Shown one piece after another: positions 47,646 to 57,587 of a stretch of DNA of 64,000 bases. The stretch's first letter is position 1. Each line of letters starts with the position of its first letter. Origin of the DNA: Torymus aiolomorphi (taxonomy: Eukaryota > Arthropoda > Insecta > Hymenoptera > Torymidae); assembly GCA_036365515.1 (NCBI GenBank), contig CM070874.1, forward strand, positions 22,518,709-22,582,708, in the 5' to 3' direction. The notes beneath the pieces were generated by a model, which was given only the letters and a program-made list of their open reading frames with translations, did no database searches and was not told the DNA's origin. The position numbers and the translations under genes are program-made.

Positions 47646-49311
47646 GAAGGGTTCCGGATCGATTTTGGTCTCGGCAATTTTTTTATAAGTATTTCGTTAA
47701 CTCTAGAAGAAATTACCGTTATCAAATTTTTAGGAATCGCATGGTCGCTAGAGACAGAATTTTTTATATGTATTTTTCATGTCTTTTTAGCCGTTTTGCC
47801 CCGCTTGCATCCCCGGAAGGAAGGGTTCCGGATCGATTTTGGTCTCGGCAATTTTTTTATGAGTATTTGGTAAGCTCTTGAAGAAATTCCCGTGATAAAA
47901 TTTTTAGGAATCGCATAGTCGCTAGAGACAGAATTTTTTAAATGTATTTTTCATGTCTTTTTAGCCGTTTTGCCCCGCTTGCATGCCCCTGAAGGAAGGA
48001 TTCCGGATCGATTTTGGTCTCGGCAATTTTTTTATAAGTATTTCCTTAGCTCTAGAAGAAATTACCATTATCAAATTTTTAGGAATCGCATAGTCGCTAG
48101 AGACAGAATTTTTTATATGTATTTTTCATGTCTTTTTAGCCGTTTTGCCCCGCTTGCATCCCCCGAAGGAAGGGTTCCGGATCGATTTTGGTCTCGGCAA
48201 TTTTTTTATGAGTATTTGGTAAGCTCTTGAAGAAATTTCCGTGATAAAATTTTTAGGAATCGCATAGTCGACAGAGATATAATTTTTTAAAGTTATTTTT
48301 CATGTGTTTTTAGCCGTTTTGCCCCACTTGTATCCCCCGAAGGTATTGTTCCGGATCGATTTTGGTCTCGGCAATTTTTCTATAAGTATTTCGTTAGCTC
48401 TCGAAGAAATTCCCGTGATCAAATTTTTAGGAATCACATAGTCGCCAGAGACAGAATTTTTTAAATGTATTTTTCATGTCTTTTTAGCCGTTTTGCCCCA
48501 CTTTCATCCCCCTGAAGGAAGGGTTCCGGATCGATTTTGGTCTCGGCAATTTTTTTATAAGTATTTCGTTAGCTCTCGAAGAAATTCCCGTGATCAAATT
48601 TTTAGGAATCGCATAGTCGCCAGAGATATAATTTTTTAAAGTTATTTTTCAGGTGTTTTTAGCCGTTTTGCCCCACTTGCATCCCCCTGAAGGAAGGGTT
48701 CCGGATCGATTTTGGTCTCGGCAATTTTTTTATAAGTATTTCGTTAGCTCTAGAAGAAATTACCGTTATCAAATTTTTAGGAATCGCATAGTCGCTAGAG
48801 ACAGAATTTTATATATGTATTTTTCATGTCTTTTTAGCCGTTTTGCCCCGCTTGCATCCCCCTGATGGAAGGGTGCCGGATCGATTTTGGTCTTGACAAT
48901 TTTTTTATAAGTATTTGATAAGCTCTTGAAGAAATTTCCGTGATCAAATTTTTAGGAATCGCATAGTCGCTAGAGATAGAATTTTTTAAACGTATTTTTC
49001 ATGTGTTTTTAGCCGTTTTGCCCCACTTGCATCCCCCGAAGGAAGGGTTCCGGATCGATTTTGGTCTCGGCAATTTTTTTATGAGTATTTGGTAAGCTCT
49101 TGAAGAAATTCCCGTGATAAAATTTTTAGGAATCGCGTAGTCGCTAGAGATAGAATTTTTTGAAGGTATTTTTTATGTGTTTTTAGCCGTTTTGCCCCAC
49201 TTGCATCCCCCGGAGGAAGGGTTCCGGATCGATTTTGGTCTCGGCAATTTTTTTATTAGTATTTGGTAAGCTCTTGAAGAAATTCCCGTGTTAAAATTTT
49301 TAGGAAATTCA
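47646..49311 (+). repeat. 174-bp satellite, right arm outer part
   Basis: About nine and a half units continuing the array cut at 40155. The outermost units (after about 48880) are more diverged and pass into the terminal inverted repeat near 49311, mirroring the left arm at 14057. Confidence 0.95.
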
Positions 49312-49519
49312 TAAGCTGTTAAAATATGAATTTTTTTATCATGTATTGTCTTGTGAGGGTGGTTTGGGGGCTGATTGTGGGGGATGATCACTTCGGAAAT
49401 AACTTAAATCGCTGTTTCTATTGGTTTTATGCATATATCTAACAGATAATATAAAAAAAACCGATTTTAGGAATATTCGATTTTTCGTTCATGATGAACG
49501 TTCAGAACTTCAAACACAT
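49312..49519 (-). repeat. terminal inverted repeat of the foldback element, right
   Basis: Reverse complement of 13850-14057 with only a few substitutions. It ends CTTCAAACACAT at 49519 and is followed by the ATTAAAAT duplication. Confidence 0.85.
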
Positions 49520-49802
49520 ATTAAAATAGACTTTGGATAATTATAATGCAGTCAAATTTATATAAAAAATAATACAAATATTGTAATATTGATTAAATAT
49601 TTTTTACTGGGAGTCGAACTGGGTTTAATAGACGCTATTCATTCTAATTAAAAAAAATTACTGTTTATTTTTGTTTCAGCTTTTCAGATATCTTCCTCAT
49701 ATTATTCCAGGAAATATCAATTCCTTCTTGATTGGCATTGTACTGGAGTCTGGAGACTTTTTACTAATCTGTTCCAATTGTAAGTCCAATGCATTAAAAT
49801 AG
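49520..49802 (+). repeat. ~275-bp duplicated unit, right copy with exon-like core
   Basis: Direct repeat of 13590-13849. A short phrase, ATTAAAATAGACTTTGGATA, occurs at both ends of this copy (49520 and 49795), suggesting a tandem duplication that existed before the foldback insertion. The core is flanked by a strong acceptor (TTATTTTTGTTTCAG, ending 49679) and a donor (CCAATT|GTAAGT, GT at 49780-49781). In that 100-bp interval the first frame is open (LFRYLPHIIPGNINSFLIG and on). No family is recognised. Confidence 0.6.
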
Positions 49803-49825
49803 ACTTTGGATAATTTAAATGGCAA

Positions 49826-50127
49826 AAGAAACAAGGTGAGTACCAAGAATACTGTTGCTAGATTGCCTGAAACTTCGAAAGGCATATCTTACATACACAT
49901 ATAGTAGGCAGCTCAGCCTTGGCACCTGCTACGAATAAATATACTACAGATGCTCACGAAAAAAATGATTCTTTCTCTTTATATTATGTCTATTCCTAGC
50001 CACTGCCAATGCTGAGCTGCCCACTGCTGCATCGTCTTTTGTACTACATATAGGTAAGATCTGTCTTTCGAAGTTTCAGGCGATCCAAGAACAGTATTCT
50101 TGGTACTCTCCTTGTTTCTTTAAGATA
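49826..50127. mobile_element. ~300-bp foldback element
   Basis: AAGAAACAAGG...GTACCAAGAATACTGTT on the left is inverted at AACAGTATTCTTGGTAC...CCTTGTTTCTT on the right. Inner pairs are GCCTGAAACTTCGAAAG / CTTTCGAAGTTTCAGGCG and GGCAGCTCAGC / GCTGAGCTGCC. Arms are about 110 bp with a 70 bp loop. Confidence 0.8.
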
Positions 50128-50847
50128 TGTATAATAGATCAAGAAGTAGGGTACAATTCTCTTCTATTTTGCGAAGCCGTCAATCTAATTATATGGTATT
50201 TGTAGGCTATATTTATATGCTATCATTATGACAATTGATTGGAAGGCATGAATTTTGGTGACAGCAGATAAATGTTCTTTTTCCATTAAAATTGACGAGA
50301 TTAAGTACATTGAATCTTTGCAGGAGCAAAACACCAATACAATAATTTAATTATAGTTTTTAAAATGTAGTGAATCAATCTAACGGAGGCGTGTAAAAGA
50401 AAAACAAAGTTTTTCTTTCTTACATTTTAGCAACGTTATAATTATAGTTGTCACAGCTATATTGTATCTATATATGGCTGACAGCAGAACTTTTATTGCT
50501 GTATAGGGGCAATAATCTTCTAATAATAGATTGTATTTAATTCTTTTCAGTCTAAAATAATGTTTTTTCACGTGATAATGATTTATATTTTCCAGATATA
50601 CAATTTTTTTTCATGTATATAATAATACTTTATTTTAAGGGGAAAAAATTCATGACAGGTAAACCAATTCTACACAGATAAAATTAGCATAAAATCTATT
50701 ATTGAAACATTTTTGCCCCTACGGTAATATAGCTACGGCAACTATAATTATATTACTGTATTGCTGTTTCGCTCCTGCATAGCCTACAAATACCGTATAA
50801 TGAGATTGCAGAATGCTTCGCAAAATAGAAGGAAGAGGTTTGTTTCT
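50128..50847. repeat. inverted-repeat cluster
   Basis: TTCTATTTTGCGAAGCCGTC...GGTATTTGTAGGCTAT (50151-50210) is inverted at ATAGCCTACAAATACCGTAT...CTTCGCAAAATAGAA (50779-50832). Inner pieces such as AATATAATTATAGTTG also pair. Diverged relatives continue at 51999-52385. No gene is supported. Confidence 0.65.
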
Positions 50848-51998
50848 TTAAGGTGGTCTTACACCTAGTGGCTTCTGAGGCCAAAATCATCTATAAAAAA
50901 GAGAAAACTGTTATTTTTATTAATTATTATATTTATTATATTTATTTTTATTAATTTTTTTATTTATTTTATTCTATTATTATATCGCATTTTCAATTTT
51001 TTTCATTTGGCGTCATTTTGTAAAAAAAACTGTTCCATGGATTTGCATGGGATAAGGCCTGAATTACTTGAAATTCATTGAACTATGGCAAGAAGAGTTG
51101 GAAATATTAAAAGAAAATTTTTAAATAATTTTAAAATGCTAAAAATCACAAAAAGTCACAAAAATTCTTAAAATTAAGTAATTAAAAGTGATTTTTAGCA
51201 TTTTCAAATTATTTAAACTTTTTTTTTTAATATTTCCAACTCTTCTTGCCATAGTTTAATGAATTTTAAGTAATTCAGGCCCTCCCCCATGAAAATCCAT
51301 CAATTAGCTTTTTTATAAAATGACGCCAAACTTCAGTAATAAGCCTGCAAAGAAAAATATTGTAAAACTTCACTCTCCTTCAACCATTAGGTCCTCATTT
51401 TTTCTTCTTTTAAAAACTCACTTTCCTATATCTGAGATCAGTTTCTCCACAAGAAATTGTCATATTAGAAACTCTAGCATCTTGCATGTACTCTTATTCG
51501 AATGATATTCCTTCGATTCAAGTCATTTAATTCTAACAATCTGTTCTTCATGTTTTTATTTCTAAACCATCTAATGTTAAATAACTTTTTCAGACATTTT
51601 ACTAAATTTAATAAATTTAATAAATTAAACATTAATAAACATTAAAAAAATAAACATTAATGTAAATAAACATTTACATTTTAATAAATTTCATTACTTT
51701 CTACTTGTCTTCTTGCTCATATAACTTACAATTAGATAATATTATTTGATGTTTTAAAAAACATTGTGGGAAATATTTTTCTATCGGTAGTCTAGAAATG
51801 AAAAAAAAAAATCCAAAAAAAAAACGATAACTAATTTTTCGTTATTTTTACAATAACAAGCCTTTTAAGGAATATCAAGTAAATTTTTTTTACTTTCTGA
51901 TCCAAAGTAATTTTTTAGGTTCAGAATAACATATTTAATTAAAAAATTCAATAAAAATAATTTTGATTTTTTGAACATTTTTAGGTGTAAGACCTTAA
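50848..51998. mobile_element. 1.15-kb TTAA-flanked foldback element
   Basis: Ends are TTAAGGTGGTCTTACACCTA at 50848 and TAGGTGTAAGACCTTAA at 51998, inverted and bounded by TTAA on both sides. Within it, 51005-51330 folds into a long hairpin (GGCGTCATTTT... / ...AAAATGACGCC, GGCAAGAAGAGTTGGAAATA / TATTTCCAACTCTTCTTGCC). No transposase is present, so it is non-autonomous. TTAA targets are used by piggyBac, but the end sequence does not decide the superfamily. Confidence 0.7.
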
Positions 51999-52412
51999 GA
52001 CATATAAAAGATAAAGATAGGGACAATCCTCTTCCTTCTACATAGCTAAGCCGTTGACCTTGTTTAATTGAGTATAGTGATCTCTGTACTAAATCTTTGT
52101 AGGAGCTAACCCCAATTCAGTAATATAATTATAGCTGCTACAGCTATATGAATTTTCCCCCTTCAAAATAAATTATTATTACATGGAAAAAAAATTTCTT
52201 TTTGGGGGGGGGAAAATTCATGACTATAGTTCACCAATTGAACGTTGAGAAAAATTACATGAAATCTATCAACATTCTTACTCGCACAATAATACAAGTA
52301 TTGTTATCACTTTAATTGTGAATTTTTGCCCTTTTAAAAAGAATTTTTTTTCTCATGTAATGATAATTTATACTGTAGCGATTTATAAACTCAGTCATGA
52401 ATCCAAATTTAA
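51999..52412. repeat. diverged relative of the 50128-50847 repeats
   Basis: Shared phrases include CTTTGTAGGAGC, TAATATAATTATAGCTGC, ACAGCTATAT and AAAATTCATGAC. A G8 run is at about 52205. Its position suggests that the TTAA element split an older repeat. Confidence 0.5.
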
Positions 52413-53066
52413 CCCTTTTCCAGGCCGAAGGAATTCGGCCACGATACAGATAAGCGGTATATGATTTAAGGGGTTCGAGACATCGCTGATTCCGAATTTG
52501 CCATTAGTTTTGCTAAATTAATTTGTTTAAACAAATTGTTTAAACAAATTATTGCAAAATTAAGTTTTTTTGCAAAATTAATACCAGAATCGGCTTCTAC
52601 GGAAAAAATACGTCTGATATAGTACTTTTACTTGTTAAATTACATTTTGTTATAAACAAATTAATTAAAAATTAATTTTTCAATATTAAAGCTTTTAACG
52701 TCCATAAGAAAACGAATAAATCTACGCATGCTACATATTATGTTAATTTTGCAAAACTAATGACAAATTCGAAATCAGCGCTCCAAAAAACGCCTTAATT
52801 GACGTATGTCGTATGCGCAAATTTATTCGTTTTCTTATGGAGCTTTAATATTGCAAAATTAATTTTTAATTAATTTGTTTATAACAAAATGTAATTTAAC
52901 AAGTAAAAGTACTATATCAGACGTATTTTTTTCCGTAGAAGCCGATTCTGGTATTAATTTTGCAAAAAAATTTAATTTCGGAATCAGCGATGCCTGGAAC
53001 CCCTTAAATAATATACCGCTTATCTGTATCGTGGCCCGATTCCTTCGACCTGGAACAGGGATAAAC
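52413..53066. mobile_element. ~650-bp foldback element
   Basis: TTTAACCCTTTTCCAGGCCGAAGG...GATACAGATAAGCGGTATA on the left is inverted at TATACCGCTTATCTGTATCG...CCTGGAACAGGGATAAA on the right. Inner arms (ATACCAGAATCGGCTTCTAC, TACTTTTACTTGTTAAATTA, CATAAGAAAACGAATAAAT) also pair. Arms are about 290 bp around a short centre near 52760. Confidence 0.85.
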
Positions 53067-53199
53067 TAACACTAGAAAACTCCGTATGACAAACTCATTA
53101 AATGATATAAAAAATATTTCAATAAATGTTTCTACAGGCTTTTGTAAACATTTTGAAAAATATAACTACTCAGTCTGCTGGTAAAAAACATGAAGAATA

Positions 53200-53510
53200 G
53201 TATATTCAAACATGTGATCTGAGGCATTCTTTATTTGCTCCCGTGGTGCATATACGATTTTTTTGCCTGGCGAGACCGGAAATACAACCTTCGCGATCGG
53301 GCGCCGGGAGGAAAAGTGAAACTTTCGACCCGCTAGGCAAAATGGTGTATTCCGCAACTAGGGAGGTAAAGAGTTGGCCAGTCCAGAGCACGTGTTGCGT
53401 ATACGATTTTGTTTGCCTGGTGAGGCCGAAATTACAATCTTTGCGATTAGGCGCCGGGAGCGAAAGTGGTACTTTCGGCCCGCTAGGCAAAAAAATACAT
53501 TAAATATTAC
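53200..53510. repeat. two tandem ~155-bp units
   Basis: Both copies contain TATACGATTTT, TTTGCCTGG, GCGCCGGGAG and CCCGCTAGGCAAAA. The junction (AACTAGGGAGGTAAAGAGTT) resembles 25000-25030. GC content is clearly higher than in the neighbourhood. Short frames through it are repeat-derived. Confidence 0.7.
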
Positions 53511-53514
53511 TGAG

Positions 53515-54260
53515 ATGTTTCTTAAAGCTTTTGTGAAACCATTATCTCAGCGAATCTCAAACGTTTCACATAATATTTGTGAATATATTTCTGTTAAGAA
53601 ACTTGAAATGTTCCATGAAATGTTTCGGAAATGATTCTGGAAACGTTTCTTCAATCAGACGAAAATGCTGATCACAAACATTTCGAGTAATGTTTCAAAA
53701 ACCTTGCAGTAACATTTCAGGAATTAATTCTTGAATGTTTGTAGCAACATTCCTAGTATTATTTCCTGTAAAGTTTCCAAAAGATTTTCAAAATATTTCT
53801 ACTTCGGTTTGAAGGTGTCAAAAAAATATTTCAAAAAATATTCCTGCAACTTTTAGCAAACTTTACACGAAATGTTTCTGAAATTATTTCTGTTAAGAAA
53901 CTTGAAATATTGCGTGAAATATTTCGGAAATGATTCTGGAAAGGTTTCATCAATCGAACGAAATTGAGTAATATCACGAAAACCTTGCAGTAACATTTCA
54001 GGACTTATTATTCGAAATATTTTCTTGACATTTCCAGCATTATTTCGTGAAAAGTTCTCAAAATATTTCCCTCTTTTTTTTAAAGATATCCAAACCATGG
54101 TTTAAGAAATATTCCTGCATGGTTTTGGTACATTTATATGAAAAATCTTTAATATTTGACGAATTATTACACCAGAGTTTTAAGAACTTTTTTCGATATC
54201 ATTTCTGTAAAACTTTCAAACTGTGTTTGAAAAAATTTCTTTTTTGATTGTAGGATTTTT
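53515..54260. repeat. outpost of the 298-bp satellite (about 2.5 units)
   Basis: Contains CTGTTAAGAAACTTGAAATG, AAAAACCTTGCAGTAACATT, GGAATTAATTCTTGAA and TTTACACGAAATGTTTCTGA in satellite order and in the same orientation as 4041-12930. It is diverged and resembles the unit type with GATCACAAACATTTCGAGTA. It lies beyond the giant foldback element, about 40 kb from the main array. Confidence 0.9.
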
Positions 54261-54760
54261 TAAAAATAATTACTATTATAAAATAACTGTTGGTCTATAA
54301 AAAGGGAATTATTACTTGTTAATCCTTCCCCTCAGTTTTTCGTAGCCATATTAGTAAAGGTGATAAGATAAAATAGCCATTATTGGGACAACGTAAAAAG
54401 TGCGTCCTATACTGTAATAAATAGTATTAAGAATTCAATACATATGAACTTAGATTATAAAAGTAAAAATTCTTTAATTATTTTTAATTTCTAATTTATT
54501 CAATTACATGATTTATTTTGATTCCAAAAAGTTATGAATTTAGAAGAAAAAATAATAAACTATTATGCTCTTTCAATACAGTGTATTAATCATGTATGAA
54601 CTCGCCATTTTGCTTGCTTTTCACGAGTGTTAGTACAACTTTTACGGTCTTTTATGAATTTTACACAGTATAATGAGTAAAATAGCCCTTATACATACTT
54701 TTAGTACGTTTATAAATGAAATAAATATTGATTATAACAATTTAAATTATTATACTACTT
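54261..54760. other. AT-rich stretch, little recognised
   Basis: At 54357-54415, AAAATAGCCATTATTGGGAC resembles the inverted phrase at about 57805 (GTCCCAGTAATGGATATTTT). It may be a subterminal motif of the CACTA-like element. Otherwise nothing is supported. Confidence 0.35.
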
Positions 54761-54793
54761 GTTCCGAAAATGTATGTATTGCAGATCTTCGTA

Positions 54794-55040
54794 TAGAGCG
54801 CGAAATTCTAAGAAAAAAGTTCCTTCACCATTTTTCGTTATGATAAGTACTTTTTTAATAACTGATGGATCAAAATTGTTTGTTTTTAATAGAAAGTGTA
54901 TACCTATGTTTATAAGATAATATCTATAGATATACAATTACTATTGAGAACGAACAATTTTGACCCATCAGTTATTAAAAAAGTACTTATCATATCGAAA
55001 AATGGTAAAGGAACTTTTTTTCTTAAAATTTCGCGCTCTA
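54794..55040. mobile_element. ~247-bp foldback MITE at a TA site
   Basis: TAGAGCGCGAAATTCTAAGA and its complement (TCTTAAAATTTCGCGCTCTA) form the ends. The arms continue through AAAAAGTTCCTT, GATAAGTACTTTTTTAATAA and CAAAATTGTT. It is bounded by TA and interrupts the end sequence of the element at 54761 between CTTCGTA and GGGGAGGG. Confidence 0.8.
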
Positions 55041-55241
55041 TAGGGGAGGGTGGGGCACGATGGGTCTCCTTGACTTTTGGCCATCATATTTAATTATGTG
55101 ATAGGTATGAGCACTTATGAATGAGGCAATTGTCTAAAAGAACTTTCGAAAAACATAATATTCACACCTGTAAATGTTGATATTTTTCATATTATTAAAA
55201 CCAGAAAGTATAATGAGACCGAGTTCAAAAAACCCATAACA

Positions 55242-55350
55242 CCCCACTAGTGGGGCACGTTGGGTTTTAACGCGGGGCATGAGAGGTTGAGGATGGGGCG
55301 TGAGGAGTTGAGGGTGGGGCGTGATGAGTTGAGGATAAGGCGTAATAGAT
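55242..55350. repeat. palindrome plus 21-22-bp tandem repeats
   Basis: A perfect palindrome CCCCACTAGTGGGG at 55242-55255 is followed by about three copies of a GGGGCGTGAGGAGTTGAGG-like unit to about 55345. The GGGGCA/GGGGCG words also occur at the element ends, so these may be subterminal transposase-binding repeats. Confidence 0.6.
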
Positions 55351-55409
55351 ACAAGGATATAATTTCGGCTTTCATTTGATTATATGAAATGTAAATTAAA
55401 ATAATAATT

Positions 55410-55497
55410 TTAACTTTTTTAATATTTTCCATATCTAATATATACTTACATAGCATAGCTTCTTGTTCAGCTGTAAATACTTTTGAAAACCCTGTCT
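55410..55497 (-). pseudogene. pogo-like transposase, second exon fragment
   Basis: A 3' splice site (TTGTTTCAG, AG at 55499-55498) precedes a frame reading TGFSKVFTAEQEAMLCKYILDME. That matches the second half of pogo/Tigger-type DNA-binding regions, where a 'VFTxEQExxLxxYI' segment follows the psq helix-turn-helix. Its phase fits the first exon (a G carried over forms GAG). Similarity stops near 55410 and the rest of the transposase is missing. Confidence 0.6.
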
Positions 55498-55619
55498 CTG
55501 AAACAATATTGTAAACATATAGCCTATAACTAGTTCAATTATTACATAATATTATCAACACCCCCGTTTATTTTTAGGTTACATAATAATATTAGTAAAT
55601 AACAAAAATATCAAATTAC

Positions 55620-55812
55620 CTTTTTTTAAAACCACAGGAAGTAAATTTTCTGTACATTCCTTGCATTTTCGTTGAAGAGTGGATGTAGGTATTCCGTATT
55701 CAGTCGCAGCAGCTTTGATGGTTTTTCCATTCAACACATCTTGGATTGCACTTCGCATTTGGTCTTCTTGCCAAGTTAGTCGTGTAGACTTTTTAATATA
55801 CTTTCTGACCAT
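55620..55812 (-). CDS. pogo-like transposase, first exon (psq HTH)
   Basis: ATG 55812 begins a 64-codon exon with a psq-type helix-turn-helix: LTWQEDQMRSAIQDVLNGKT followed by IKAAATEYGIPTSTLQRK. This fold binds DNA in pogo/Tigger transposases and in pipsqueak-type regulators. The exon ends AAAAAAAG|GTAATT (donor GT at 55619-55618), phase 1, which joins correctly to the exon at 55497 across a 122-bp intron. Without splicing the frame stops at 55579. A domesticated psq-domain host gene is the alternative, but the surrounding inverted repeats favour a transposon. Confidence 0.65.
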
Positions 55813-56020
55813 CGTAGAAATTTCTACATTTAACTCTTTAACTTTAGTACTCGCCGTGCTCCAGAATCGGCATAGCTTATCTACTAGTACTTATCTCACA
55901 GTCGTACGATGTTGGCGAATGTAGTGTAAGGTTAAGGCGCCGTCAGTCCAGTTAATTAATAAAAATTTGTATTAAAAATGATCAAAGTATGATTTTAAAG
56001 TAGAAGAACTATACTTTCTA

Positions 56021-57380
56021 TTAAGGCGATGTGAACCTCAAAATCAACCCAATTTCATTATTTAATTCATAAACATTCGAACGTTTATTTGGAAAAACAA
56101 TTCTGTCAGGCGCTCCGTGTATGTAAATACTATGCTCAGATTTTTTTTTGTGCGATTCTATCAGCATTTCCATGAGATACGCTCGTTTTAATACTGGCAA
56201 AATTCGAAGTATTACAGATCCCTACTTATCGGCATTGCGGCTTTTATTTAATTAAATAAATTCTGAGTAGATTTTTGGAAAAACAGCTCTGTCAGGCGCT
56301 CCGTATATATAAATACTATCCTCAATTTTTTTTTTTAGTAATTCAATTATTATTTGCAAAAGATATACATGTTCTAAAATTTGTCGGTAAGTACACATTA
56401 TCTTAATGCTAACGAAAATGACTAGAGAAAAATTATTTTGTATGTATTCCGTATTTTAAGCACCTTTAGAAATCGTACTCTCATACCTCGAAATTTCTTC
56501 AAGATATTTACAATTACATAATTTTTCCAAATTAATTCTTCTTTTCTGCGAAAAATTATTTGTTATTTTTTGTTTAAAATGGTACAAAAATTTACAATTA
56601 AAAGCATTTTGTTTATTTATGAAACTAGAACCCGTTCAAGCCGCCTATCCCGTTGTGCCCCACTCTCCCCTACGAAGATCTTGTGCAATGCATACATTTT
56701 CGGAACAGTTTGTATATTCCAAAATGAGGTGTCCTGCTTTGTGATAAGTTTTTCGAGTAGTTGCCTATACTGGGACTGTATTTACATAGTATCCTTTGCC
56801 TTGATTGTGACAAATATTTATAGTGCCATGTCAAACCCTTCCTTTTTTACTTAATGTATGTGGCCAAGTATTGGTAGAACGTTGAAAACTTACTATAATC
56901 GAGTATTATATTACATATTCACTAATATAACCTCAAATTGTTCCACTATTGGCAGTTTGTCCCAGGTTAGGACGAAGTTTGATATCCCATAAGATTAAGG
57001 TAATGTGTACTTACCGACAAATTTTAGAACATATATATCTTTTGCAAATAATAATAGAATTACTAAAAAAAAAAATTGAGTATAGTATTTATATATACGG
57101 AGCGCCTGACAGAGCTGTTTTTCCAAAAATCTATTCAGAATTTATTTAATTAAATAAAAGCCGCAATGTCGATAAGTAGGGATCTGTAATACTTCGAATT
57201 TTGCCAGTTTTAAAACGAGCGTATCTCATGAAAATGCTGATAGAATCGCACAAAAAAAAATCTGAGCATAGTATTTACATACACGGAGCGCCTGACAGAA
57301 TTGTTTTTCCAAATAAACGTTCGAATGTTTATTAATTAAATAATGAAATTGGGTTGATTTTGAGGTTCACATCGCCTTAA
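56021..57380. mobile_element. 1.36-kb TTAA-flanked foldback, 385-bp arms
   Basis: Left arm 56021-56404 begins TTAAGGCGATGTGAACCTCA. Right arm 56995-57380 is its reverse complement, ending TGAGGTTCACATCGCCTTAA. Identity is high along both arms (for example TGTCAGGCGCTCCGT appears twice per arm, inverted on the other side). TTAA bounds both ends. The 590-bp centre contains the right boundary of the pogo-like element (56665-56713), so the two inverted pairs interleave. Confidence 0.85.
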
Positions 57381-57587
57381 GGTGATGTGATACCCACGCT
57401 ATTACTCAATTATCGGTTCCCGTTTTTCTCCTTCAATTTTACACTTTTTGAAAAAAACTCTTTGACACGTTTTAAGTTTAATAAAGAACTGCAACGTATC
57501 AAAGAGTTTTTTTCTTAAAATTAAAAATTGAATGAGAAAAATGGGAACCAAATTTTGGGTAATAGTGTCAGTATCGTATCACCTTAA
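57377..57587. mobile_element. 211-bp TTAA MITE abutting the previous element
   Basis: It shares its left TTAA (57377-57380) with the 1.36-kb foldback and ends at TTAA 57584-57587. Ends are TTAAGGTGATGTGATACCCA and, inverted, GTATCGTATCACCTTAA. Inner arms pair over GGTTCCCGTTTTTCTC and CTCTTTGACACGTT. It is the same family as 26687-26899. Confidence 0.8.

Larger units (their letters stand above)
13850..49519. mobile_element. giant foldback element with satellite arms (35.7 kb)
   Basis: The two ends are inverted copies: 13850 reads ATGTGTTTGAAGTTCTGAAC inward, and the reverse complement of 49500-49519 is identical. Near-identity continues for about 200 bp with only a few substitutions. Just outside, ATTAAAAT occurs directly repeated at 13842-13849 and 49520-49527, consistent with an 8-bp target duplication. 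Inside the ends, both arms consist of the same 174-175 bp satellite in opposite orientations. The left arm has about 18 units and the right about 80. The 4.8 kb centre is not satellite. Removing two later BEL insertions leaves about 22.4 kb. Long tandem-repeat arms are a known feature of Drosophila FB and Galileo elements, and 8-bp duplications occur in the hAT and P superfamilies. No transposase was identified, so the superfamily is open. Confidence 0.75.
54761..56713. mobile_element. pogo-like element remnant bounded by GGGGAGGGTGGGGCA ends
   Basis: The left boundary reads GTTCCGAAAATGTATG...GATCTTCGTA. The inverted right boundary (56665-56713) reads TACGAAGATCTTGTGC...CATACATTTTCGGAAC. Inside the left boundary, after a small MITE, comes TAGGGGAGGGTGGGGCACGA; inside the right, GTTGTGCCCCACTCTCCCCTA. 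Between them lie the 5' exons of a psq-type transposase on the minus strand. The catalytic part is absent, so this is a truncated or non-autonomous copy. Confidence 0.55.

Noticed and set aside
13850..49519. The inverted satellite arms as a simple assembly artefact
   Set aside because: The arms differ in length, variant content and BEL insertions, and the outer flanks and centre boundaries differ. A mirrored misassembly would be near-identical. Long-read confirmation would still be decisive.
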